The notes: generated from the letters alone by a model not told the origin. A DNA stretch of 10,887 nucleotides from Flavobacteriales bacterium (GCA_027003085.1 JALWYR010000248.1:1-10887), one strand, 5' to 3'; counted from the stretch's first letter, positions 1 to 6,996 are shown. Numbers and translations are program-made.

Positions 1-78
1 TCGTGGTGGCATTGGTCACAAAGGGCCGCTGCCTTGGACTACAAATATACAACAATTTTTATACCAAAGTCAAGTCCT

Positions 79-354
79 ATGGCAAAAAATTTTGAAACTC
101 CCGATTTTTCACGTGTAGCCAAGGAAACCATGCGCCATATTGTCCATATTGCCGCCGTGGAAGGACTGCGTTTTTTTCAGGACAGGTTCAGGGAACAGGG
201 ATGGAAAAACGTGGCTTTGGAACCATGGAAACCCAAAAAGCACAAAGACGGGTATAAAATCCTATTGAAAACACGCTATCTGGAAAACTCCATCCAGGTA
301 TTTTCCAAGCTCAATATTCTCCGCGGCGAATTACCCGTTTCAGTTCCCTTTTGA
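79..354 (+). CDS. Truncated phage virion morphogenesis (Mu gpG-like) protein
   Basis: The protein (about 91 aa from the ATG at 79) resembles the N-terminal and middle part of Mu gpG-type virion morphogenesis proteins, which act in head or tail assembly. The recognisable stretch is FFQDRFREQGW, then EPWKPKK, then ILLKTRYLENSIQV, matching the family pattern FF-x-FR-QGW / W-x-R-K / IL-x-TGRLRRSI as I remember it. Family members usually continue for several dozen more residues after this motif (accessory knowledge, not tested). Here similarity stops near position 300, and the last ~15 codons run antisense through the 3' end of the next gene. I therefore read it as a 3'-truncated prophage remnant. 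The frame is open to the left edge and a TTG at 34 is possible. I prefer the ATG at 79 because homology begins after it. Assignment is by motif recall only. Confidence 0.6.
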   Translation: MAKNFETPDFSRVAKETMRHIVHIAAVEGLRFFQDRFREQGWKNVALEPWKPKKHKDGYKILLKTRYLENSIQVFSKLNILRGELPVSVPF

Positions 355-502
355 TTTGCCGGCGCAGACGTTTGTTCAATTGCCGTTTAACGTATTTGGT
401 CAATCCTTTGGTGTTGCTTATGTAACAATACCATTGACGGGCATAAATAACATCATATTCCAATCCGTTTTTGAGATAGGATTTTTTTTGATGCAAATGC
501 AT
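311..502 (-). CDS. Small highly basic protein of unknown function
   Basis: A 63-residue ORF starting MHLHQKKSYLKNG. It has 18 Lys/Arg against 4 Asp/Glu. An aromatic-rich middle (YDVIYARQWYCYISN) is followed by a basic, probably helical tail rich in KR pairs (KRQLNKRLRRQIKRELKRV). The charge pattern would suit nucleic-acid or ribosome contact, but I recognise no family. It converges with the gpG-like fragment and overlaps its 3' end by 44 bases, so one of the two was probably created or trimmed by a rearrangement. A TATCTTTG match to the Bacteroidota -7 element lies about 57 bases upstream of the start codon on the same strand, which supports expression. It could still be a chance ORF. Confidence 0.45.
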   Translation of the reverse strand: MHLHQKKSYLKNGLEYDVIYARQWYCYISNTKGLTKYVKRQLNKRLRRQIKRELKRVIRRGEY

Positions 503-558
503 GGTCCGGTTTTTATGTAAGGTTAAATATTTACATGGTGCCGGATTTTTTGGCTAAT

Positions 559-566
559 CAAAGATA
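559..566 (-). promoter_or_regulatory. Putative -7 element for the small basic gene
   Basis: On the minus strand this reads TATCTTTG, a perfect match to the Bacteroidota -7 consensus TAnnTTTG. No TTTG is present at the expected -33 spacing, so this is a half-promoter match. Transcription would start near 553-555 and give a leader of about 50 nt before the ATG at 502. Confidence 0.35.
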
Positions 567-587
567 CAGTTTTTTATGATTTTTAAG

Positions 588-595
588 TAAATTTG
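588..595 (+). promoter_or_regulatory. Putative -7 element directly before the small membrane protein gene
   Basis: The sequence TAAATTTG matches TAnnTTTG and ends only four bases before the ATG at 600. If used, transcription would begin at or next to the start codon, giving a leaderless or near-leaderless mRNA, or implying a later start. No -33 TTTG is visible. Confidence 0.3.
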
Positions 596-599
596 TGCT

Positions 600-911
600 A
601 TGCCAAAGATATATAACATATTGCCGCTGTTTATTTTGGGATTTTTCGATTATATCTTTATCGAAACGGAAGTGGAAATGCTCAAACCGGGCGAAAGTAT
701 TACTGGGGGATGGTATGTTTCGTTGTTGGTGGTCAATATTGTGGCGTATCTTGGGTTTCGGGCTATCTTTAAAGCGGGTTTTGACAGCATAGAATGGCCA
801 AGCAATACCAAAACACCTAAAAACCGGAATGATGATGCCTCCAATAAGGGTTCCGGCAATTCCGGTGGCGTGCATATTCACATCACCATAGAAATGCCCG
901 AAAAAGATTAG
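600..911 (+). CDS. Small membrane protein of unknown function (two predicted helices)
   Basis: A 103-residue ORF. Residues about 5-21 (IYNILPLFILGFFDYIFI) and 38-57 (WYVSLLVVNIVAYLGFRAIF) are hydrophobic and probably membrane-spanning. A polar tail from about 62 to 103 is rich in Asn, Lys, Gly and Ser and ends VHIHITIEMPEKD. Two short helices with a charged tail is an architecture seen in some phage holins, and a phage-like fragment lies nearby, but there is no sequence motif to confirm that. The gene converges on cas9 with only 15 bases between the two stop codons. ORFs on the opposite strand here lack comparable support. I do not recognise the family. Confidence 0.5.
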   Translation: MPKIYNILPLFILGFFDYIFIETEVEMLKPGESITGGWYVSLLVVNIVAYLGFRAIFKAGFDSIEWPSNTKTPKNRNDDASNKGSGNSGGVHIHITIEMPEKD

Positions 912-926
912 TTCTGTCAGGGACTT

Positions 927-3900
927 TTAAAACCGGAACCGGATTTCACCGTCGATGTCTATGTCGAATTCTATGCCGTTTACTATAAAATTCCAGTTTG
1001 ATTGTGTTAACCTTAGTGCGGTTTTTCCGTCAAAAATTGGTTTACTGGAATAATTTTTTTTAAGGTCATCTTTCTTTCCTCCAAATCGGTTAGGGAAAAA
1101 CCAAATTCTATCACCTCCAAGAATGCCAACTGTAAATAATCGTTTAACAATCTCAATAGGATTTAATTCTTTTAATTCAGCGGGGGTTTCTTTATAAAAC
1201 ATCACAGTCATGCCCTTTTTTAAAATGTATTTGAGTGGGATGTTATTTTTTTCTGGGGGAATAATATTTTCGTGGTTTGTTTCTTTATTTTGTTTTTTGG
1301 TATTATAATATTTAACTGCATCAATTAGTGGTATTATTTCATATTTTCTATCAATTTTGCCGTTAGGGTTTACTCTTTCATATATCGCTTCACCAAAGTT
1401 TTCCTCGTTCATTGAAAGAATGTATTCATTGTCCGGATCTTTGGGGCGATATACCGGTGGATAGGCCTTTATTTCTATGGGCTTATTTTTTACCCGAAGC
1501 CGGACTTTTTTTAAGAGAATTTTTTTCTCTTCATTTTGCCAAATCGGTTCATGAATCTTTATTCCCTTCTTTGAATTAAAACTTATCCTTCCTTCTTCAA
1601 TACTTTTTACTAAAATACGTTTTATATGTTCGTCGTAAATTTTATCTATATCTGTTTTGGTTATCTTATTGAGTTCCTTTCTGATAGAATAAAATATCTC
1701 CGTTTTTCCCGTTTTGGGATTATACCATTTTACCTTCCGGTAGAAACTTTGTTCATGTAAGGGCCCCCGTGCCGTATCTCCTTGTTGATACACGATGCCC
1801 CTATAACGGATGCTTCCATCTGATTTGATGATTGTCTTATAGATGCCCGTTGCAGGAGGCGTTTTGACCGTAACACGGATTTTCTTTTTGGTTTGTTTGC
1901 CCGTTTGGTCAATATGACGTTGGACAACCGGCGTGCTGTCGGCCAGTTTCAAAACATCTTCGGTAAATGTGGGCCACGGCTTGAATTTTGCCGTCTCTTT
2001 AATGGATTTATAGCGAACGCCTTTTTCGTCCTCTTTTTTCCAAATTTCTTCGAATTGAACAAACAGTTTGCGCGAAATGGCGGCGGCAACAATGGCATCT
2101 ACCATGTGATGTGTGTGATAATCACGGTTTTTGTCCAATCCCCAAAGCTTCCTAAAAGTGGCCACGGCATTTCCGTTTACAGTCAGGATATTCGGATAAT
2201 CATTTTTGTTTTTAAACACACTGCCCAAAAATTCCCTTGCCATTTTGGTGATATGTCCCGTGTCGGTCAACTGCCTGTTTTTGAAGCTCTCGGGAACGGT
2301 CTTCATGGTAAAGCGTTCGTACTTTCCTTTCAAATAATCACGCTCCATTATTTTGACTATGCGCTCTTGAATACGGCGTTGACGCGCTTTCTCGTCCATG
2401 CCGTCACGCACTTTAATTTCGGATATCTCCTTGTTTAATTTTTCGTATTCATTCTTCCAATGTTGTACCCGGGCTAAAATTTGTTCCCAATTTTCCATTT
2501 CGGAAGGAATTTTATTTCCTTTGATTTTACGGTTAATATCTGCCCTGGCAATAGTTTTGTTTTCCAATGAGTTGTCCCACGAACGGCTTCGTGGTATGGT
2601 GTGCTCAATATCGTAAGGTGAATCGGGTTTGATCAAATCATACAATGAAATTTCATTTTTATCCTCTTTGCTATAAATACATTGTTTATTTTGTTCTTCC
2701 CATAATCGGTATTTCAATATCAAATAATCGGTGATTTGAATGTCTTGACAATTATGGCATTTTTCTTTGTCATTTTTAAATTCCTCCAACTTCTTCCGGT
2801 ATTCCTCTTTTTTGTCGGCTTGACGTTTTTGAAATTCTTCAATGGCCTTTTTGTAGCTCATGGACAACACTTGCCGCGCAAGCTCCAAATGAATTTCGGT
2901 GTGTTTGTCAATTATACCTTCTTTGAGTAAATGGTTGATCAATTTACGCAATTGCGACATGGCCCTTTTCAACACAGGATTATTCACCGCAAAAGTTTGC
3001 ACTTCGGGTAAAAGATTAATATCCTCTCCATTTTTATTTTTTCCTTTTATGGCTTGAAAACGCGATATTTTGGAAGGATGGTACAGGCGTTCCAATTTTT
3101 CGGGTTCTTCGCAGTAAACAACGCCATCATGGTTTTTGCCGGTTAGAAAATCCTTGATTTTGGATTCCAAATTCGGTCCCGAATAAAATTCACCGCCTTT
3201 CAATGAATTTTTCCGTAATTGCTCCTTTAAAATATCCAATGCTTCATCAAGCAGTTCTTCCTTATTATGTTTCGACTCCCATTTTTCCTTGCCGTATTCG
3301 TTCATAAAAAGCCGTTCGATTTCCTTCCGGATAATCGGTTTGGCTTGTTCCGAAAATTTGGTGCGTTCTTGTGGATTTTTGTTGCGATTTTTTTCAATAT
3401 AACTATTAATAACGGTTTCGATTTTTACTTCATCGCGATGCTTTTCAATGATTTTACCAATGCCCTCAATAATTTCATCTTTATATTTTTCCCACTTTTC
3501 CGCACCTAAGATATCTTTAAGCTTTGCCACGAAAACGGCATGGGAATAAATGAGTCCGGCTTTCAAAAAACGGAGTATATTACGTGTGGCTTTCATCGAC
3601 AAACTTCCGTATCCTTGCGGCAGTCTGATTTTGACAAATTTGGCTGCCGTAATTTCGTCCATGCCCAGTTTATTGCGGGCAAATTCCTTTAAGCGTTCAG
3701 GGTCATCAAAACGGTAAAGGGCATGCCACGCGATTTCATTATACGTAACAGGTTGTCCTTTCTCGGGGTTTTTATAAATTTTGTTCCATTTATCACCCAA
3801 AAAACGTTTCAGTTTGGCACTAACGGGATTACCGGAGACATAATGCCCTTTTCGATAGTTGAAAACAACAAATTTATCCGTGTAAACGTCGCTAAAATGT

Positions 3901-5288
3901 TTATAGTCCGAATATTGACCTGCTATAAGTTTTCGGGCAATATCGTCAAAAGGGAATTTTTCTTTTTGGCGATAAAACAAGGGAATGATTTTCTCTTTTT
4001 CTTCCCGTGTGAGAAACCGCTCTTCTTCGCCGGGAATCCGGATTTTGATGCTGTTGATAAATTGCCACATACGGAATTCTTCAAACAGATAATGGGAAAC
4101 TGGAATCCTTTTTTTGTCCGGCTCAAAAACACCCTTGCCCACTTTATCGGCTTGTGACTTTAACGGCCTTTGATAAAAGATGGCATCATATAATTTGCGT
4201 GCAATACCCGTGTAGCGTTTTTTGGGCGTTGCCAAGCCGTATTTTTTATCAACCTCATTGGGAAATTGAAGTTGCATAATCACATCGAATTCTTGCAAAT
4301 AATGTTCTTCGCGCGAGGTATATCGTCCTCTGATTTTATTTTCGTTTTGGTGCCTGTCTTGTTGGTATAAATGCCAGAAATATTGCCCCAGGGTTTTAAA
4401 TCCTCCTTCTTTGATTTTTTGATTCAATTCATTGATACTTCCGTCCACTTTGCCCAATTTTTCTTTCCGGCTTAGAATATCAATGGCTTTTTTCCTGGCT
4501 TCTTCAACCCCCGGGTGGTTGCCCTTTTTTGGTTTTAATGGTTTTTTTATTTCGTTAAATATCGACCAAAAACGTTTGCCTGTATCATCTTCCATGTCTC
4601 CTTTCCGGTCTGTTAAAACATATCCCGTGCGATCTTTGATAATATCGGAAATCAAGTCCAGTATTTGGTCTGTGTTTACAAATTTTTCCGTCCCCAAAAT
4701 ATCAACCAATTCGTCTTTGAGTTCTTGGACAAGATTAATATTGGTGGTATCCAACCGGTTGCTTTTGAATCCCCGCCTTTGGGCGATATGATACAAAGCC
4801 CTGCCAAGCATGTATCGTTCCTTCGTGTTGTTCATATCTATTTTATAGCGGGAAACATAATCACGTAAGAAATACGGATTCTTTTCTTTTTGCTCAAAAC
4901 CGGTTTTTCCTTTTCCGGTGCTTAACCAATAAAGAAAATCCTTTTCATTAGGATATTCTTTGAAATAGTTTTTAGGCCCTTTCCACCTTTTCAATGCCTC
5001 CTTGCTCAAAGGACACATTTTATTCTCATCACTCTCAATCAAAACTTTTAGCGTTTCGTATTTACGTATTTTCCTACGGAATTTCATTCGTCTGGCACCG
5101 CGGAATTTGCGTCGTTCGGCGGCTTTGGACATGGTTTGCTGGGCGCCGGTGGTAACTTCCGGAAAAACAATTACGCCGCTATGAACTTTATGTTCGTCTT
5201 GGCTCAGACGAAATTTTCCGTTTTCTTTTACCAATACGGCCCACCCCAACGAATTGGTCCCCAGGTCGATACCTAAAATACGTTTCAT
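927..5288 (-). CDS. cas9: CRISPR-associated endonuclease Cas9, large type II-C-like
   Basis: Cas9 is the RNA-guided DNA endonuclease of type II CRISPR systems: HNH cuts the target strand and RuvC the other. Visible domains: RuvC-I at the N terminus (GIDLGTNSLGWAV, D8); arginine-rich bridge helix at about 55-85 (AAERRKFRGARRMKFRRK); recognition-lobe motif LYHIAQRRGFKSNR at about 165-178; RuvC-II with E802 in HLELAR; HNH with D893, E895, H896 (YDIEHTIPRSRSWDNS) and N919; RuvC-III with H1060, H1061 and D1064 (HTHHMVDAIVAAA). About 390 residues follow and should hold the PAM-interacting region. A CHNC pair (844-847) and C870 lie just before HNH. The 1453-aa length is typical of large Bacteroidota Cas9 proteins, and HNH/RuvC-III spellings are closer to Neisseria-type (II-C) than SpCas9. 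The frame is intact with no missing catalytic residue. The ATG at 5288 is fixed by the conserved N terminus and a well-placed promoter. No cas1, cas2, cas4 or csn2 lies on either side. The gene is visibly more AT-rich than parC. Confidence 0.97.
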   Translation of the reverse strand: MKRILGIDLGTNSLGWAVLVKENGKFRLSQDEHKVHSGVIVFPEVTTGAQQTMSKAAERRKFRGARRMKFRRKIRKYETLKVLIESDENKMCPLSKEALKRWKGPKNYFKEYPNEKDFLYWLSTGKGKTGFEQKEKNPYFLRDYVSRYKIDMNNTKERYMLGRALYHIAQRRGFKSNRLDTTNINLVQELKDELVDILGTEKFVNTDQILDLISDIIKDRTGYVLTDRKGDMEDDTGKRFWSIFNEIKKPLKPKKGNHPGVEEARKKAIDILSRKEKLGKVDGSINELNQKIKEGGFKTLGQYFWHLYQQDRHQNENKIRGRYTSREEHYLQEFDVIMQLQFPNEVDKKYGLATPKKRYTGIARKLYDAIFYQRPLKSQADKVGKGVFEPDKKRIPVSHYLFEEFRMWQFINSIKIRIPGEEERFLTREEKEKIIPLFYRQKEKFPFDDIARKLIAGQYSDYKHFSDVYTDKFVVFNYRKGHYVSGNPVSAKLKRFLGDKWNKIYKNPEKGQPVTYNEIAWHALYRFDDPERLKEFARNKLGMDEITAAKFVKIRLPQGYGSLSMKATRNILRFLKAGLIYSHAVFVAKLKDILGAEKWEKYKDEIIEGIGKIIEKHRDEVKIETVINSYIEKNRNKNPQERTKFSEQAKPIIRKEIERLFMNEYGKEKWESKHNKEELLDEALDILKEQLRKNSLKGGEFYSGPNLESKIKDFLTGKNHDGVVYCEEPEKLERLYHPSKISRFQAIKGKNKNGEDINLLPEVQTFAVNNPVLKRAMSQLRKLINHLLKEGIIDKHTEIHLELARQVLSMSYKKAIEEFQKRQADKKEEYRKKLEEFKNDKEKCHNCQDIQITDYLILKYRLWEEQNKQCIYSKEDKNEISLYDLIKPDSPYDIEHTIPRSRSWDNSLENKTIARADINRKIKGNKIPSEMENWEQILARVQHWKNEYEKLNKEISEIKVRDGMDEKARQRRIQERIVKIMERDYLKGKYERFTMKTVPESFKNRQLTDTGHITKMAREFLGSVFKNKNDYPNILTVNGNAVATFRKLWGLDKNRDYHTHHMVDAIVAAAISRKLFVQFEEIWKKEDEKGVRYKSIKETAKFKPWPTFTEDVLKLADSTPVVQRHIDQTGKQTKKKIRVTVKTPPATGIYKTIIKSDGSIRYRGIVYQQGDTARGPLHEQSFYRKVKWYNPKTGKTEIFYSIRKELNKITKTDIDKIYDEHIKRILVKSIEEGRISFNSKKGIKIHEPIWQNEEKKILLKKVRLRVKNKPIEIKAYPPVYRPKDPDNEYILSMNEENFGEAIYERVNPNGKIDRKYEIIPLIDAVKYYNTKKQNKETNHENIIPPEKNNIPLKYILKKGMTVMFYKETPAELKELNPIEIVKRLFTVGILGGDRIWFFPNRFGGKKDDLKKNYSSKPIFDGKTALRLTQSNWNFIVNGIEFDIDIDGEIRFRF

Positions 5289-5317
5289 ATTTCCCTGTTT
5301 TTACAAAAAAAGTAGTC

Positions 5318-5349
5318 CAAATTTAATCAAAAGCATCCGATTTATCAAA
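5318..5349 (-). promoter_or_regulatory. cas9 promoter (Bacteroidota type)
   Basis: On the minus strand there is TTTG (plus-strand CAAA at 5346-5349), 20 bases, then TAAATTTG (plus-strand 5318-5325). This is a full match to the Bacteroidota -33/-7 consensus with ideal spacing. Transcription should start near 5312-5314, leaving a leader of about 25 nt. The leader contains AGGGAAAT next to the ATG, a weak purine-rich ribosome site. The -33 element lies only 8 bases from the -7 element of the divergent tracrRNA promoter. Confidence 0.75.
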
Positions 5350-5356
5350 TTTTTAT

Positions 5357-5364
5357 TATCTTTG
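5357..5364 (+). promoter_or_regulatory. tracrRNA promoter -7 element
   Basis: TATCTTTG matches TAnnTTTG exactly and lies 5-7 bases before the expected tracrRNA 5' end near 5369-5371. No good TTTG is found at the -33 spacing, so it may be weaker than the cas9 promoter or need an activator. Confidence 0.65.
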
Positions 5365-5368
5365 CATC

Positions 5369-5451
5369 AGATTTCAATCTTATCACAATAAGGCTATATG
5401 CCGAAGGTTGAATGACCTATCGCTCCGCGTACTCCGTGGGGCGTTTTTTTT
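5369..5451 (+). ncRNA. tracrRNA for the type II-C Cas9
   Basis: The tracrRNA pairs with the crRNA repeat and anchors the duplex in Cas9. An anti-repeat (ATTTCAATCTTATCACAAT, 5371-5389) leads into AAGGC. The string ACAATAAGGC is also found at the equivalent place in the Neisseria meningitidis tracrRNA (from memory). Next come a small hairpin GGC-TATAT-GCC (5392-5402), a second hairpin AGGT-TGAATG-ACCT (5405-5418), and a terminator hairpin with T8 (5421-5451). The predicted RNA is about 80 nt, divergent from cas9 and 80 bases from its start codon, the usual upstream site in such loci. The anti-repeat predicts a CRISPR repeat starting GTTGTGAT, or a close variant with G-U pairs. I found no such sequence elsewhere in the window by eye. 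Exact ends are inferred from promoter and terminator. Confidence 0.88.
5421..5451 (+). terminator. Rho-independent terminator of the tracrRNA
   Basis: CGCTCCGCG (5421-5429) pairs with CGTGGGGCG (5435-5443) over 9 bp with two G-U wobbles around a TACTC loop, followed by eight T residues (5444-5451). This is a textbook intrinsic terminator and also forms the last hairpin of the tracrRNA. Confidence 0.9.
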
Positions 5452-5482
5452 ATGTTGAAATTAATGTTGCAATATGTTAGAC

Positions 5483-5495
5483 TCCGGCAACCGGA
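5483..5495 (-). terminator. Weak hairpin directly after the beta-barrel gene
   Basis: TCCGG-CAA-CCGGA forms a 5-bp stem with a 3-base loop, adjoining the stop codon at 5496-5498. There is no T tract on the minus strand, so any termination role is tentative. Confidence 0.2.
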
Positions 5496-6770
5496 TCACC
5501 GATGGGCGCCGAATTGTTTCCGGAACAAATTAATGCCCAAAACCACCGAAACCGTTTGATAATCCGATGCCCAGTAAGTATAGGTATTCAAAATTTCCCT
5601 CTTGGTAAAATAACGTAACGCCAGCGTGTATCTGTCCTTATAAGCAAAACCTATGCTAAGTGAAAAGTCGGGTGCAGAATCGATTGTGAGCACATCTATC
5701 AAACTGCCGTCGTCCTTGCGCAATTCGATTTGCGCATCCAACGGAAAATCGAAAACATAAGCGGCATCGGCAAACAAGGCCATACGATTGTTCAAAAAAT
5801 ACATATAGCGCAAGCCCACCGGTAGCATGATGGATTTATAATCAATGCTTGCTATTTGCACACTACCCGTTAAATACTGAACTTCACTACGGGCTTCCGC
5901 TTTGAAATATTGAAAAGTGGGCGCCACAAATATCCGCCAGGTATTCCGGTTGTAGGGCAACACATAGGCAATTTCCAAACCCAAAGTGCCGTTGATTTGT
6001 GAGCCGAAATCAAAAGTCCTGAAATTAGCCGCATTGTCGGCCTTCAACCGGTGCCAATCCCCTCCGGCCGTCATATTCAGCTTTATGGCACTTTTCCGGC
6101 GGGTTTTATAAACCACGTAATCTGCGTGCTTACATTTGTTATACATTACAAAGATTTTTTCCAGATCATGCTTATCGTAGCGAAGATTTTTGAAATCGGC
6201 CGCCGTGAATGACGGACATTTCAATTCGTTGAAAAGTTGATTCTTGTAATCGTTATTTTCGTGAATATTATCGTTCTTAATGTATTTTTTATGCACAAGT
6301 TGCTTTATTTCCGTTCCGGGAAGTCGATAGAAATAGCGAACCAAATTATCCTCCTTGTATTCATACAATGACGCACCTCCTTCGACCAGCACCTTCAAAA
6401 ACAAAACCTCCTCATGAAATTCCGGCTTCCGGGTATGACTCATTTTGCGCACCAAACTTGACGACCGGTCGATTTTTACCTTGGCCCGGATGTATTTTAC
6501 ATCGCCATTAATGCCGAACTCCTTGACCCGGTCCAATCCGGCCCGTTTAACCGGCGCACCTTCCGACATTTTGTATTCGAAACTTTTCGGGTTGTTTTTC
6601 CATTCCAAATTTTTGATCAAGCATTCGGTTTTCTTGTTTGAATTATCTATAAAATAACCCTTGTCGAAGGTGATTTGGGCCGGCAAAAAATTATTTGCCA
6701 AAACAAAGACAATGAATAACAGGAACTTTAATTTCAAAACGCGGGTCAAATGCTGATTAAGTGATAACAT
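5496..6770 (-). CDS. Secreted outer-membrane beta-barrel family protein
   Basis: A 424-residue protein. A signal peptide is evident: basic start, hydrophobic LKFLLFIVFVLANNFLPAQ (about 14-32), then mature chain. The early mature region (KGYFIDNSNKKTECLIKNLEWKNNPKSFEYKMSEG) matches a motif I recall from flavobacterial outer-membrane proteins of unknown role, some of them misannotated as tRNA modification GTPase. From about residue 240 to the end, alternating hydrophobic and aromatic strands suggest a small beta-barrel (for example TWRIFVAPTFQYFKAEA, SIMLPVGLRYMYFLNNRMALFADAAYVF, TLALRYFTKREI). The frame extends upstream to 6893, but a full promoter lies inside that extension and the signal peptide begins at the ATG at 6770, so I use that start. 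It is divergent from parC and runs toward the tracrRNA terminator. Function is unknown; no direct link to cas9 is seen. Confidence 0.8.
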   Translation of the reverse strand: MLSLNQHLTRVLKLKFLLFIVFVLANNFLPAQITFDKGYFIDNSNKKTECLIKNLEWKNNPKSFEYKMSEGAPVKRAGLDRVKEFGINGDVKYIRAKVKIDRSSSLVRKMSHTRKPEFHEEVLFLKVLVEGGASLYEYKEDNLVRYFYRLPGTEIKQLVHKKYIKNDNIHENNDYKNQLFNELKCPSFTAADFKNLRYDKHDLEKIFVMYNKCKHADYVVYKTRRKSAIKLNMTAGGDWHRLKADNAANFRTFDFGSQINGTLGLEIAYVLPYNRNTWRIFVAPTFQYFKAEARSEVQYLTGSVQIASIDYKSIMLPVGLRYMYFLNNRMALFADAAYVFDFPLDAQIELRKDDGSLIDVLTIDSAPDFSLSIGFAYKDRYTLALRYFTKREILNTYTYWASDYQTVSVVLGINLFRKQFGAHR

Positions 6771-6862
6771 GGCTATTTGTTTTGGTTTTATTTTTCGTAA
6801 TAATTTGATTTCCTTATCACCTGTGGCAGTTTGATTCAATAAACGGACAAATTTTGTTAGGT

Positions 6863-6894
6863 CAAAATTAATGATTCGGTTTCTAAATATCAAA
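6863..6894 (-). promoter_or_regulatory. Promoter of the beta-barrel gene
   Basis: On the minus strand, TTTG (plus-strand CAAA 6891-6894), 20 bases, then TAATTTTG (plus-strand 6863-6870) is a complete Bacteroidota promoter match. The expected start near 6857 gives a leader of about 85 nt before the ATG at 6770 and rules against a start at 6893. Confidence 0.65.
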
Positions 6895-6988
6895 AAAAAT
6901 TTGTCGTGTTTGGTGGCTTTTAATCGTGTGTAAAAATTTCCATAAAAGTAGAACGCCTCGTTTCCCCGTATATTTTCCGAAAATATCG

Positions 6989-6996
6989 TATTTTCG
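6989..6996 (+). promoter_or_regulatory. Possible parC -7 element
   Basis: TATTTTCG differs from TAnnTTTG at one base and sits 34 bases before the chosen parC ATG. No clear -33 element is seen. This is weak, but it agrees with starting parC at 7031 rather than at an upstream in-frame ATG at 6926. Confidence 0.25.

Noticed and set aside
558..881. Minus-strand 107-codon frame opposite the small membrane protein gene
   Set aside because: It has no motif, overlaps the promoter elements at 559-595, and its strand is less well supported than the plus-strand frame.
1893..2438. Plus-strand open frame (181 codons) inside cas9
   Set aside because: It lies antisense to the RuvC-III region of Cas9, is Phe-rich in the way expected of a complement frame, and has no recognisable motif or promoter. 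Other plus-strand frames within 2398-5184 were dismissed for the same reason.
6771..6893. N-terminal extension of the beta-barrel gene
   Set aside because: A complete -33/-7 promoter at 6863-6894 overlaps it, and the signal peptide would be placed internally.
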